The notes beneath the pieces were generated by a model. The model was not told where the DNA came from. It ran no database searches and saw only the letters and a program-made list of their open reading frames with translations. 64,000 nucleotides of DNA, taken from the NCBI GenBank assembly GCA_021773135.1, contig JAJFKP010000023.1:1-64000 (forward strand), given 5' to 3'. This document shows, one piece after another, positions 32,895 through 42,514 of the stretch (its first letter is position 1; every line of letters begins with the position of its first letter). A program made the translations under genes and the position numbers. The stretch is from Woeseiaceae bacterium. Its GTDB lineage: Bacteria; Pseudomonadota; Gammaproteobacteria; Steroidobacterales; Woeseiaceae.

Positions 32895-35123
32895 ATGAAT
32901 TCTCGTACTTTTCCAGAAACAAAGCAGCATAAGTATCGGGCGTTTATAAGTTACAGCCACGCGGATGAAAAGCGGGCGACTCAATTGCACAAAACCCTTG
33001 AGTCATATCGCGTCCCGAAACATCTCGTTGGGCAAACGACATCACGAGGTCCGATTCCGAAAAGACTCGCACCGATATTCCGCGATCGCGACGAGCTTCC
33101 CAGCGCGACCGATCTTGGAGGAGCGATTAGCGCTGCCCTCGCAGACTCTGCCTGTCTTATTGTCATCTGTTCACCGGATGCGGCCCGATCGCGATGGGTC
33201 AATGAAGAGATACATCAGTTCAAACGGGTTCATGGCGAAGACCGGATTTATTCACTGATCGTCGCCGGTGAGCCCAATGTGTCGTCCAGGACCGAGTGTA
33301 ATGACGAAGAGTGTTTTCCTCTGGCCTTGCGCGTCAAGCTCGGGCCTGGCGGCGAATTAAGCGATCAACCTGCTGAACCAATTGCTGCGGACGCCCGACC
33401 TGGAATGGACGGTTTCGCAAATGCTCGGCTCAAACTAATTGCCGGGATGTTGGGCGTCGGATTTGACGACTTGCGCCAACGCGAACAGCAACGGCGCTCT
33501 CGGCGCATGGCAATCATTGCCGCCGCGTCGCTGGCTGGCATGATTGTCGCATTCGGGCTTGCAGCCACTGCTTGGCTGGCGCGTGCCGAAGCCGAACTCC
33601 AGCAGGCTCGCGCGGAGGCCGAAGCGGAAACGTCGCGACAGACCACCAATTTTCTCGTTGATCTCTTCAAGGTCTCAGATCCAAGCTCATCGCGCGGCGA
33701 TGAATTCAGTGCGCACGAAATTCTCGACAGAGGTGCCGAGCGGATCGAGCAGGAACTCTCCGATCAACCGACCATCCAGGCGACGCTCATGGATACACTG
33801 GGCGCCGTATATACCGGGCTGGGTTCTCTCGATCGGGCATCGCCGTTACTGGAAAATGCACTTGAGCGTCGTCGTAGATTGTATGGAGACACTCATTCCG
33901 ATGTTGCGCAGAGCCTCAGCAATCTAGGTCAGGTTCTGAAGCTAACAGCTGACTATCAGGAATCGGAAACAAGGTTTCGCGAAGCCCTGAAAATCCGCCG
34001 TGAGTTACTTGGTGACTCGCATCCGGACGTCGCACAAAGTATTAATGATCTCGGAGACTCGCTCACCAGACAGGGCCAGTTTGATGCGGCTGAGCAGTTG
34101 TTTCGCGAAGCGCTCGCGATACGCAGAGAGAATTTTGGCGATAGTCATCCTGACGTTGCCCAGTCGCTCGAGGATCTGGCGCTGAACCTCTTCGACCAGG
34201 GAGATCAAGAGACGCCCATACCATTGTTGCGAGATGCCGTTGTAATTCGATACAGGGTCAATGGGGATCCGCATCCGGACCTGGCCGAGGCATTAAACAA
34301 CCTCGGTTTCGTTCTCGGAGAGCTGGGTGAGCACGATGAGGCAGAAAAGTTGTTCGGGAATGCCCTCGCGATGAAAAGGCGCCTATTGCCTGAACCGCAC
34401 GCAGAGATTGCGATGGGATTAAACAACATCGCCTTCGTATTGCATGACAAGGGTGAGTATGACAAAGCCGAGTCAGCTTATAGAGAAGCCTTGGCAATGC
34501 AAAGACAGGTGTTTGGCAATGAACACACGGACGTCGCCATGAGTCTAAACAACCTGGCATATCTGTTGTATGACAAAGGAGAGTTGACGTCGGCAATTGA
34601 TATGTCAACTCAGTCTCTGGCTATCAATCTTGCGGTCCTGGGCAGTGATCATCCCGCTATCACCAGAAGCATGAGCAATCTTGCGCTCTGGTATTTTGAA
34701 GTCGGTGACTATAAATCCGCCGAGCAAATTCTGCAGAAATCCCTCAGTATTCAGAGCGACCTGTCAGAGGATACGCGACCCGATGTGGCGGGGAGTATGG
34801 CCATGATGGCCTACGTATATGTGGAAACCGGGCGACAAGAGGAGGCGCGCGATATTGCCGCAGAGGCGAAACAAATTCTCACCAGTGCACTATCAGCCGA
34901 TCATTGGAGAACCAATATGGCTGCCGGCGCGGAAGGCGCGGCCCTGATGGAACTTGGTCAGTTCCAGGAGGCAGAAACAATCTTGTTGAACAGTCATGCG
35001 GTCCTGTCAACGGACAGAGCGGCACTTCCGGTGTTTGCTCTAATGGTTAGGCGTCGACTAGCGTTGCTCTACGACGCTTGGGATAAACCGGAAGACGCCG
35101 CTCGCTATTCGAATATGCCCTGA
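32895..35123 (+). CDS. TIR-transmembrane-TPR protein
   Basis: 742 residues. A TIR domain (about 12-170) begins YRAFISYSHADE and carries SRWVNEEI, where the Glu corresponds to the catalytic Glu of NAD-cleaving TIRs. One membrane helix (MAIIAAASLAGMIVAFGLAATAWLA) at about 205-230 and then about ten kinesin-light-chain-like TPR units of 42 residues (e.g. GDSHPDVAQSLEDLA). The TIR would lie inside and the TPRs outside if the usual orientation applies. It could be an NADase effector or a scaffold; the lone gene carries no recognised defence partner. Confidence 0.88.
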   Translation: MNSRTFPETKQHKYRAFISYSHADEKRATQLHKTLESYRVPKHLVGQTTSRGPIPKRLAPIFRDRDELPSATDLGGAISAALADSACLIVICSPDAARSRWVNEEIHQFKRVHGEDRIYSLIVAGEPNVSSRTECNDEECFPLALRVKLGPGGELSDQPAEPIAADARPGMDGFANARLKLIAGMLGVGFDDLRQREQQRRSRRMAIIAAASLAGMIVAFGLAATAWLARAEAELQQARAEAEAETSRQTTNFLVDLFKVSDPSSSRGDEFSAHEILDRGAERIEQELSDQPTIQATLMDTLGAVYTGLGSLDRASPLLENALERRRRLYGDTHSDVAQSLSNLGQVLKLTADYQESETRFREALKIRRELLGDSHPDVAQSINDLGDSLTRQGQFDAAEQLFREALAIRRENFGDSHPDVAQSLEDLALNLFDQGDQETPIPLLRDAVVIRYRVNGDPHPDLAEALNNLGFVLGELGEHDEAEKLFGNALAMKRRLLPEPHAEIAMGLNNIAFVLHDKGEYDKAESAYREALAMQRQVFGNEHTDVAMSLNNLAYLLYDKGELTSAIDMSTQSLAINLAVLGSDHPAITRSMSNLALWYFEVGDYKSAEQILQKSLSIQSDLSEDTRPDVAGSMAMMAYVYVETGRQEEARDIAAEAKQILTSALSADHWRTNMAAGAEGAALMELGQFQEAETILLNSHAVLSTDRAALPVFALMVRRRLALLYDAWDKPEDAARYSNMP

Positions 35124-35163
35124 AAGCGGTGACGAATACATGCCGCGATGCAAAACTGTATTC

Positions 35164-35216
35164 AGGGTCAGAATGCAAGCTCATTCAGCAAGTTGAGAAG
35201 TTATTGCTCTGACCCG
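35164..35216. repeat. Second repeat family (GGGTCAGA...TCTGACCC)
   Basis: AGGGTCAGAATGCAAG and TTATTGCTCTGACCC as inverted arms about 23 bp apart, distinct from the GGGGTCGAACC family. Confidence 0.65.
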
Positions 35217-35236
35217 AATATACCAGGCCCAATTCT

Positions 35237-36958
35237 TCAGTCTGTCTCTATTGGTTTTGCATAAACCACTTTCCCACCGATAACGGTCATGTCCGGCTCG
35301 ATTTTCCAGATGTCCTCCGCCGGTATGGTCATGTAGTCCATCGGGATAACGACGAAGTCAGCCAGCTTGCCGACCTCGATGGAGCCCAGCACGTCTTCTG
35401 CATGCATTGCATAGGCGCCAGCCATGGTCGCGGCGTACAGCGCCTCTTCCCGGGTCAGGGCTTCCTCAGGAAACCATCCGCCCGGTGGATTGTTTTGCCT
35501 GTCCTGGCGGGTCACGGCCGCATGTAACGTGTAGAACGGATTATAAGGCGACACCGAATAGTCCGTGCCGGTGGCGACTACAACGTCATTTTCTAACAAC
35601 GTTTTCCAAATGTATGCGCCCTTCATGCGCTCAGATCCGAGCCTGGCTTCGGCAAAGTGCATGTCTTCTGTTGCATGCAGAGGTTGCATCGAGGCGATCA
35701 CGCCAAGTTCGGCAAGTCTTGGCAGATCTTCAGGGGTGATTACCTGTGCGTGCTCAAGTGCGAACCGCACGTCGTGACCGTTCTTGCCGGTTTGTTTCAA
35801 TGCAGCTTCGAATGCGTTGAGCGCGATGCGATTGGCCGCATCGCCGATCGTATGGATGCGCATGTTGAACCCGATTCTCAGAAGCTCTATCGCGGTCGCG
35901 GTTGTCTGGTCCTCGGATGACCGGGGCTCGCCGTGAAAATCGGGATAGTCGGCATACTCTTCCAGGAAATGCGCGCCACGAGAGCCGAGTGCACCGTCAA
36001 GCAGGATCTTCACTGACTGTACAAACAGCTTGTTTTCGTAATTCAGCGGACCGCCCATTCGCCTAGCAGTATCAGCGTGGACCATCTGGTTGATTCTCAC
36101 TCTGAGCAGCCCGACTTCGTAGAGTTTCAGTTCCCGCATGACATCGTCGTAGGAAGTGCCACTGCTGGCGCCATGCAGGGTAGTCAGCCCGGCGGCCAAC
36201 GCGAGTTGTGTCCCTTCGACGAGATTGCGGCTCAGTTCATAGTCTGTCATTGGCGGCAGTGGCGGTATGAGCTCAAGAAGCTGAGGCGGCGCCCTCTCGA
36301 CAAACTCACCGGTGGGCTCGCCGTTTTCATCTTTCTTGATGTGACCGCCTTCCGGATCAGGGGTGTCGCGGGTGATGCCCGCCAGTTCCAGTGCTTTACT
36401 GTTGGCGGCGCTGCCGTGTGTGTAGCGGATGATGTACACCGGGTTATCAGGCGCAACTGCGTCAATCAGTTCCCTCTGCCATACCGGCGGTTCCCAGACA
36501 TCGGACATCCAGCCACGCAACACGAGCCACCTCGGCTCAGGACCAGGCCGCATGCCAGCACCTGATGCCAACGAACGCGTGACCACCTCCTGCATGCGCT
36601 CAACGCTGGCCCATTCACCAATCGTTGCGCGGATGTCCGGAATACGTGGGTACAGTTCCCTTTCGCCAAACCGAATATGGATGTGCGCGTCGTGCAAGCC
36701 GGGGACAACTGTTTTGCCATCAAGGTCGACCACGAAAGTAAGTGGCCCGATATGTTCGCGGGCGCCGGCATTATCACCCACGTAGATGAACGAGCCGTCC
36801 TTCACCGCAAAAGCGGAAGACTTGCCAAAGACTTCGTTAACCGTGTAGACGGTTCCGTTTACGTAAACCGTGTCAGCATCTTGTGCGAATACTGACGCAG
36901 GCAACGCCGCAAGCAGGATACTGAGGAGCCCAGCACCTACTTTGTTGGATATTGGCAT
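35237..36958 (-). CDS. Secreted amidohydrolase (YtcJ-like)
   Basis: 573 residues from the ATG at 36958, with signal peptide SILLAALPASVFA. Metal-binding HxH in LHDAHIHIRFG and later amidohydrolase motifs (HTIGDAANR, ATGTDYSVSPYNPFY) match the YtcJ group of the amidohydrolase family 3. Substrate unknown; probably periplasmic. Confidence 0.9.
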   Translation of the reverse strand: MPISNKVGAGLLSILLAALPASVFAQDADTVYVNGTVYTVNEVFGKSSAFAVKDGSFIYVGDNAGAREHIGPLTFVVDLDGKTVVPGLHDAHIHIRFGERELYPRIPDIRATIGEWASVERMQEVVTRSLASGAGMRPGPEPRWLVLRGWMSDVWEPPVWQRELIDAVAPDNPVYIIRYTHGSAANSKALELAGITRDTPDPEGGHIKKDENGEPTGEFVERAPPQLLELIPPLPPMTDYELSRNLVEGTQLALAAGLTTLHGASSGTSYDDVMRELKLYEVGLLRVRINQMVHADTARRMGGPLNYENKLFVQSVKILLDGALGSRGAHFLEEYADYPDFHGEPRSSEDQTTATAIELLRIGFNMRIHTIGDAANRIALNAFEAALKQTGKNGHDVRFALEHAQVITPEDLPRLAELGVIASMQPLHATEDMHFAEARLGSERMKGAYIWKTLLENDVVVATGTDYSVSPYNPFYTLHAAVTRQDRQNNPPGGWFPEEALTREEALYAATMAGAYAMHAEDVLGSIEVGKLADFVVIPMDYMTIPAEDIWKIEPDMTVIGGKVVYAKPIETD

Positions 36959-37051
36959 TGATCGTCCCCCGTCTATTCTTGTTATTGACAATCCTTAATT
37001 CTAGCAGAAGGGGGGTTAACAGGATTTGGTCGCCGGGTGACCCGTAAAGTT

Positions 37052-37130
37052 AAGGGGTCGAACCGATTTAGAAGTTAAGGGGTCGAACCGAATTATGCGT
37101 TGTCGATTAATTCGGTTCGACCCCTTTAGG
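37052..37130 (-). repeat. REPIN-like repeat, copy 6
   Basis: A forward arm AAGGGGTCGAACCGATTTAG, then AAGGGGTCGAACCGAATTAT and TTCGGTTCGACCCCTTTAG. Read on the minus strand the spacer (AATCGACAACGCATAA) matches copy 4, so this copy is reversed. Confidence 0.82.
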
Positions 37131-37997
37131 TTAAAACGTGAATAAAATTCCAATTTCGGGAGCGAAATTTGCGGCTTTCTTCGTCACCCCGAATCCGCTG
37201 TTGAGTTTCAGCATCGCGCCGGGCCTCAGGGTCAACTGCGCTTCTCCGATAATGCTGACCTCGTCCTCTTCGCCCTCCAGCGTGGCCACTAATCGCCATC
37301 GATCATTGACACGTTTCAGGTACTCAAGCGCGTATTCGCCGAGTTCGACTTTGCTCTCCGCGCCATCGTAGGCAATGGACACTCGGCCGTTCAGGGTGCC
37401 CCAGTCAAAGCCGCGGATGAACCCGGCACCCACGGCGAACTCCACATCAGTCGCACCAATAAGTGCTTTCGTGTCCTGAAACGGGAATTCCACTTCAAAG
37501 AAACTGTACAGCGCCGGGCGCTCGGGCGTCTCGCCTCGCCACAGCCAGCGCAGTTGAGCCTCGGCGCCAGCGAATCCCGACTCTTTCGTTCGGGCCGGCA
37601 GGGGTGATGCATCCAGAGCTGATTTATCCAGAATTGCCGACGCGTACAGTTCCGCTTCGAATTCAATCGCGAGTTTGTCGCTAAAGCCATAACCGATGAA
37701 AAGTACCGCTTCGTGCTGGGTACCTTCGCCGAAAAATTCCTCTTCGCCCACCACGCCGGGTCGCGGAAATCCGAATTCCCGCGGATCGTACTCTTCGTCG
37801 CTGTTGCTCGAATACTCGTAAAACGGATATACCATCCATTGGCCACTCTCTATATAGGTGCCGAACAACGACGTCGGCACGCCCGGACCACGATCCTGAA
37901 GATAGTCTGGCAGCGGCTCCTCGGCACTGGCGGCATGGGTTGCAAGCAGTACGATGGCGAGAGATAACAGGTAAGGAATAATAGACGAGCGGCGCAT
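37131..37997 (-). CDS. Outer-membrane beta-barrel-like protein
   Basis: 288 residues from the ATG at 37997, with a signal peptide ending in THAASA. The mature chain has alternating aromatic strands and ends in PEIGILFTF, the C-terminal Phe typical of outer-membrane barrels. It resembles the MetA/phenol-degradation type of uncharacterised barrels. Function unknown. Confidence 0.75.
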   Translation of the reverse strand: MRRSSIIPYLLSLAIVLLATHAASAEEPLPDYLQDRGPGVPTSLFGTYIESGQWMVYPFYEYSSNSDEEYDPREFGFPRPGVVGEEEFFGEGTQHEAVLFIGYGFSDKLAIEFEAELYASAILDKSALDASPLPARTKESGFAGAEAQLRWLWRGETPERPALYSFFEVEFPFQDTKALIGATDVEFAVGAGFIRGFDWGTLNGRVSIAYDGAESKVELGEYALEYLKRVNDRWRLVATLEGEEDEVSIIGEAQLTLRPGAMLKLNSGFGVTKKAANFAPEIGILFTF

Positions 37998-38339
37998 GGT
38001 CAGATCTCCGGTGTGTTGGCAGGAACAAAGCAACACGCGAGTGACTGCGTAGGGTTCGCACCCTCTTATTAGGTAAGACGGGCGAAACACCGGAAACCGG
38101 TCGGTACATCGAACGAAATTGTCTCCAAAGGCCGTCGGCCTGGCTGGAAACACGGATTGAAGCAGGAACTCGTCGGCAGAAATGCGGAGTTTTTACTTTG
38201 GCCCCAAAAGTTGGAGCAAAGCGGTGGTCCCAAATGAGGAACACATAAACCGAAGGTCAGGCTAAAAAAAATCCCTGTGATCCGGAGTCTTAACGCTTAC
38301 CCCGACGCTATTGTCACCTCGGCCAGCATCGAAAGCTTC
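37998..38339. other. 342-bp gap
   Basis: Nothing recognisable: no gene, repeat or clear promoter. Confidence 0.5.
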
Positions 38340-39455
38340 TTACTCCGTCATCGAGTCCATAGCAATGATGACCTTGCCACGCGCACGCTGCGTTTCCAGG
38401 TATCGCAAGGCATCCGCGGTTTCAGCCAACGAATAACGCCGGTCAATCCGCGACGTCAGGCGCCCGTCAGCCATCAGGCTGGCGAGGTATTCGAGGTCAT
38501 CGCCCTCCATCTCGGCCAACATCGTGCTTATTTCCTGGTCGACGAAAGGTGACACTATCGCTGCTTTCACGGGTGGCATCAGAGGAGCGACCCAGTTTCC
38601 CTTTGGGCCGCCGACTATGACCATGCGTCCCTGCGGCTTAAGTACACGGCGATTCGCGGTCAGAGACTGGTTGCCGACCATGTCGACGATCAGGTCATAT
38701 TCGTTACCGCTCTCGGTATAGTTTTCATTCTTATAATCGAAAACGTGGTCGGCTCCGAGTGCGCGCACCATCTCGACATTGCGGGTGCTGCAAACACCGT
38801 GTACTTCGGCGCCGAGCGCTTTCGCAATCTGCACGGCATAGGTGCCGACACCACCCGATGCACCGTTGATCAGCACTTTTTCGCCGGCCTTCAATTTGCC
38901 GTCGTCGCGCAGCGACTGCAGAGCGGTTATTGCGGCAATTCCGACAGCCGCGGCCTCGTCAAAACTGACGTTCTCAGGTTTCACGGCTATTGCGCCGTCG
39001 TCAGGAACTTGCAGAAATCTGGCGAACGCACCGCTTCGTCCGCCAAACACGGCATCGCCGACGGCGAATTTGCTAACGTTGCTTCCAACCTCGGCGATCA
39101 CGCCCGCAAAATCGACTCCCATGCGCTGATCACTTGGCTTGCCAATGCCTGATACAAGGCGCATCAGGTAGGGGGAACCACGCATGTAGTGATAGTCGAG
39201 AGGATTTACGGCTGCGGCTTTAACCTCCACGATGACGTCATTCGGTCCCGGTTTCGGTTTTTCGACGTCAATATATTCAAGCGCCTCAGGCCCGCCATAG
39301 CAGCGTGATACAACGGCCTTCATTGACTCTGCGGCACCAGAGACGCCTGGTGGCGGCCCGCAGTCAGACGTGTAGCTGATCGAAAAAGCGAGCGCGACAA
39401 TGGCCAATGTCAGGAAGGTCAGCATGCCGCTGATGATTTTGTACCGAAGTTTCAT
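38340..39455 (-). CDS. Membrane-anchored zinc-independent alcohol dehydrogenase / quinone oxidoreductase
   Basis: 371 residues. One N-terminal membrane segment, then an MDR-family fold with the NAD(P) motif GASGGVGTYAVQIAK near residue 200 and GVDFAGVIAEVG near residue 115. Lacks the zinc ligands of classical alcohol dehydrogenases, so it is likely a quinone/enone reductase. An anchored member is uncommon. It overlaps the DUF1801 gene by 4 bp. Confidence 0.88.
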   Translation of the reverse strand: MKLRYKIISGMLTFLTLAIVALAFSISYTSDCGPPPGVSGAAESMKAVVSRCYGGPEALEYIDVEKPKPGPNDVIVEVKAAAVNPLDYHYMRGSPYLMRLVSGIGKPSDQRMGVDFAGVIAEVGSNVSKFAVGDAVFGGRSGAFARFLQVPDDGAIAVKPENVSFDEAAAVGIAAITALQSLRDDGKLKAGEKVLINGASGGVGTYAVQIAKALGAEVHGVCSTRNVEMVRALGADHVFDYKNENYTESGNEYDLIVDMVGNQSLTANRRVLKPQGRMVIVGGPKGNWVAPLMPPVKAAIVSPFVDQEISTMLAEMEGDDLEYLASLMADGRLTSRIDRRYSLAETADALRYLETQRARGKVIIAMDSMTE

Positions 39456-39793
39456 TGATCACCCATAGGTCGCGAAAACGCCTGCTCGATCATCTCACGA
39501 ACGAACTTTGATTGGATATCGTCCGGGCTCACCAGTTTGATGTGCCGTCTGAATTTCCCCTTGCCTTCCAACACAGACTCGGGGTCGCTGAATTTATAGC
39601 CGTTACCAAATTCCAGGCTCACATGGTTCTTGTATACAAAGTGACCGCATACCCTTGTCTCGTGAACACCTGGCTGGCGTTCGAACACAATGCCGCCATA
39701 CATCGGTCGACGACCGGCGTCGGGACAAACCTCCGCAATTATGGCATCTATTGCGGCGGTGATTTCCTCGGCGGTGGTTAGGACGAAGGTCAT
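39452..39793 (-). CDS. DUF1801 (YdeI/YdhG-like) protein
   Basis: 113 residues with RRPMYGGIVF and FVYKNHVSLEFGNGYKF, the compact single-domain fold of DUF1801 (frataxin-like YdhG/YdeI superfamily). Ends LVSPDDIQSKFVREMIEQAF. Role unknown. It overlaps the downstream oxidoreductase start by 4 bp, so the two form an operon. Confidence 0.82.
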   Translation of the reverse strand: MTFVLTTAEEITAAIDAIIAEVCPDAGRRPMYGGIVFERQPGVHETRVCGHFVYKNHVSLEFGNGYKFSDPESVLEGKGKFRRHIKLVSPDDIQSKFVREMIEQAFSRPMGDQ

Positions 39794-39812
39794 GGCTATA
39801 CTCCAGGAAATA

Positions 39813-39893
39813 GGGGTCGAACCGAATTACACGACACTTGGAGTGCATAGCAGACCGCGGCCGAATAGATAAAAAATCGGTTCGACCCCTTAA
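39813..39893 (+). repeat. REPIN-like repeat, copy 7
   Basis: AGGGGTCGAACCGAATTACA, core CGACACTTGGAGTGCATAGC and right arm AAATCGGTTCGACCCC. One of the intact full-length copies of about 80 bp. Confidence 0.9.
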
Positions 39894-39908
39894 TCGTGTT
39901 TCCCAGGA

Positions 39909-40844
39909 CTAATTGACACGAATCCGGCCTGAGCCGGTGTCGATCCGCAGGAGTGGCCCGCCGCCGCGAACCGAACCGACAACGTGCTTCTTCGAGATAC
40001 TGCCACTCACCGTCAGCGGGTGATCTATATCGATTCCACCGGAGTTCGATTCGGCGTCCAGTTCGAAGGCGGCGTCCGCCGGCAGGGACACGCGAACGGC
40101 GCCAGAGCCCGTATCCAGCTCCCAGTCTCCTTCCTGGCGACCGTCGACGGTGATGCGACCGCTGCCGGCGCTGGCGCGAACAGATCCCGCGACGCCATTC
40201 AGATCAATACTTCCGGAGCCCGTCGAGACGACAACATCACCCGAAGCACTTTGCTGCAAATAAATGCTGCCGCTGCCGGACTCGCCGTCAAACGCGCCCG
40301 CTATGCCTTCGGCACGAACTGAGCCACTGCCTGTGCGCGCTTTGGCGGGCCCGGAGATGTTGTGGAGCTGCACGCTCCCCGATCCTGTATGTACATCGAC
40401 GGGGGCCGCGATATCGCTGACCGATATTGAGCCAGAACCCGTCTCCGCAAAGATTTCGGTTCCCGTTGGAGCAATGATCTCGTAGCTGATGCTGATTCTG
40501 TTTCTAATCTTGCGATCGGGGAAAGGACCAACGCGCAGGCGACCACCGTCCATCTCAATCGGTGGGTTGTCCTCTATTTCCTGGATAATTTCATCGGCAT
40601 TGCGAGGTTTGCCCCAGAGAAAACGTCGTTGTACCTGTATCTCGCCGATGACGATTATCTCATCACCAGATCCTGTGCGAATTGTGACTGACCCACTGCC
40701 AGTATCGACATCAAGTTTGAGCGGCTCACTTACCGCAAAACTCCTTTCAAACCTGCCGTCGGCTGCGCTGGCATCAGAGGCCAGCAGCGCGTAAGACAGG
40801 AGTAGCGTGAGAACTATCGAGCTCGTTTTAGTCGCAGCATGCAT
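39909..40844 (-). CDS. Secreted DUF4097 beta-solenoid-like protein
   Basis: 311 residues with a signal peptide to about 28, then many beta repeats spaced by TGSGS/AGSGR turns (e.g. VDTGSGSVTIRTGSGD, AETGSGSISVSD), which is the DUF4097 putative-adhesin pattern. Function unknown. The ATG at 40844 is used; no strong ribosome site is visible. Confidence 0.87.
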   Translation of the reverse strand: MHAATKTSSIVLTLLLSYALLASDASAADGRFERSFAVSEPLKLDVDTGSGSVTIRTGSGDEIIVIGEIQVQRRFLWGKPRNADEIIQEIEDNPPIEMDGGRLRVGPFPDRKIRNRISISYEIIAPTGTEIFAETGSGSISVSDIAAPVDVHTGSGSVQLHNISGPAKARTGSGSVRAEGIAGAFDGESGSGSIYLQQSASGDVVVSTGSGSIDLNGVAGSVRASAGSGRITVDGRQEGDWELDTGSGAVRVSLPADAAFELDAESNSGGIDIDHPLTVSGSISKKHVVGSVRGGGPLLRIDTGSGRIRVN

Positions 40845-40925
40845 CGGCGGTCTCCGGAGTTTCAGCCAGTATTCTATTGTAGATGCGTGCTGAGCGAATT
40901 CGGATTAAACACCGCTTACAAGAAT

Positions 40926-41040
40926 AAGGGGTCGAACCGAATTAAACGACACTTTGCGTGAATAGCGGGCCAGGGCGTGGTCGGCAATAAATCGGTCCGA
41001 CCCCTATATTATTGGCAGAAAAATCGGTTCGACCCCTTTA
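40926..41040 (+). repeat. REPIN-like repeat, copy 8
   Basis: AAGGGGTCGAACCGAATTAA, core CGACACTTTGCGTGAATAGC (best match to the family consensus), a right arm at about 41000 with one change (TCGGTCCGACCCC) and a second intact right arm ending at 41040. Confidence 0.92.
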
Positions 41041-41043
41041 ATT

Positions 41044-41805
41044 CTAGATCCTGTAGTCCGGGTTCTCGTATTCGAAGCGGCAGCCCGCTTTCCAGGCGTT
41101 TCGATCGTTCCCGTGGTTTGGTAATCCGCCGGCGTCTTTCAGCATGCGGGCCATGTGCATCAGGTTCCACGTCATGATCGTCGTGTTGCGTTGCGTGAAT
41201 TCGTTGTCGAATCCGACCGGTTTGGCGTTCTCCTGTTCGTCGCCGTAGGACGGACCCGGGCCGGCCTCACCGATCCAGCCGCAGTCCGCTTGCGGCGGGA
41301 TCACGAAACCCAGGTGCTGCAGCGCATAGAGAATCGTCATCGCGCAGGCTTTGACCCCGTCCTCGTTACCGGTGATGACTGTGCCACCGACCTTTCCGTA
41401 GAAAATGCTTTGCCCCTTGTCGTTAAGCTTGCCGCTCATTGCGTACAGACGCTCGATGATGACGCGGCAAACCGAACTTTCCTCCCCGAGCCAGATCGGT
41501 GTGCCCACGATCAGGATGTCGGCCTGCTCGACCACCTCCCAGATATCAGGCCAGTCATCGCGATCCCAGCCGTGTTCCGTCATGTCCGGCTGCACGCCGT
41601 AGGCAATCTGGTGGGCTGCCGCGTGCACGTAGTCCACCTTGATGTCGTTGCTTTCCATGATGTCGCCCGCGACCGACATCAGGATGCGTGTGTGCGATTC
41701 CTTGGCGTTTTTCTTCAGCGAGCAGTTGATCAAGACCGCCTTCAGGTCCGAGAAATCTTGCGTATTCTTGTCACACAGTGCTTTTTGTTGGTCATTCATT
41801 GTCAT
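41044..41805 (-). CDS. Flavodoxin-like NAD(P)H-dependent FMN reductase
   Basis: 253 residues of flavodoxin/NADPH-FMN-reductase fold: LKAVLINCSLKKNAKESHT as the FMN phosphate loop and ILIVGTPIWLGEESS as the second flavin loop. Probably reduces FMN or quinones in the cytoplasm. AAGGGACAG precedes the ATG. Confidence 0.88.
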   Translation of the reverse strand: MTMNDQQKALCDKNTQDFSDLKAVLINCSLKKNAKESHTRILMSVAGDIMESNDIKVDYVHAAAHQIAYGVQPDMTEHGWDRDDWPDIWEVVEQADILIVGTPIWLGEESSVCRVIIERLYAMSGKLNDKGQSIFYGKVGGTVITGNEDGVKACAMTILYALQHLGFVIPPQADCGWIGEAGPGPSYGDEQENAKPVGFDNEFTQRNTTIMTWNLMHMARMLKDAGGLPNHGNDRNAWKAGCRFEYENPDYRI

Positions 41806-41857
41806 GTCTGTCCCTTTTGTATTCGGACACTATACCCAAGACCGGAAATGCGGGCAT

Positions 41858-41938
41858 AAGGGGTCGAACCGAATTAAACGACAGTTTTTGAAAGGCTGGC
41901 CGGGAGTGGTTAGCCAAAAAATCGGTTCGACCCCTTAA
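41858..41938 (+). repeat. REPIN-like repeat, copy 9
   Basis: AAGGGGTCGAACCGAATTAA, core CGACAGTTTTTGAAAGGC and right arm AAATCGGTTCGACCCCTTAA. Confidence 0.9.
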
Positions 41939-42055
41939 TCTTGCTTCGAGTAACATGACGCAAGGTCAGGAACCCGGAATGTGTAGCCGGTTTGCGTTAC
42001 CAGCGGCGCAGTAAAGAGCGTCGCGTCCGATATCAAAATAGAGGGGATCAACACT

Positions 42056-42514
42056 GTGAAAAGAATTTTCAGCCTGGTAATCGTCGCACTGCTGTCGCTT
42101 GCAGCGATGGCCGACCATCATGACGAGGAAAACGCGGATCTGTATGCGGCAATCCATGCATTCGACAACGCCTATGCCACCAATGACACCGAAACCTATT
42201 TCGGCTACTACGCCGAGGATGCGACCGTGTTTTTTTCAGGTGACCGACAGAGCCTGGCTGAATACGCAGAGAGCTGGCCGACGTTAATGGAAGCGGGCGG
42301 CGGTGTTGAGAAGAACGAGATGTCAGACCTGAAGGTTCAGGTATTGCCGGGTGGCAATGTCGCAGTCTCGACGGCTTTCATCGACAACATCACGCGCTCG
42401 CCCGATGGTTCAAAAGATACGATAAGGGCATTCGAAACCGACGTGTGGCAAAAGACTGACGGCGAGTGGAAGGTTATTAGCCTGCACTACACGGAATTGC
42501 CGGCCAAAGATTAG
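42056..42514 (+). CDS. Secreted NTF2/SnoaL-like protein
   Basis: 152 residues starting at GTG 42056, with a signal peptide (FSLVIVALLSLAAMA) and a SnoaL/NTF2-like cone fold (HAFDNAYATNDTETYFGYYA, then WKVISLHYTELP). Such domains bind small hydrophobic ligands or act as isomerases. Its last bases overlap the convergent symporter gene by 4 bp. Confidence 0.85.
   Translation: MKRIFSLVIVALLSLAAMADHHDEENADLYAAIHAFDNAYATNDTETYFGYYAEDATVFFSGDRQSLAEYAESWPTLMEAGGGVEKNEMSDLKVQVLPGGNVAVSTAFIDNITRSPDGSKDTIRAFETDVWQKTDGEWKVISLHYTELPAKD

Noticed and set aside
32895-35123. Known TIR defence system (Thoeris-like)
   Set aside because: No ThsA-like or other effector partner and no second TIR in the neighbourhood.
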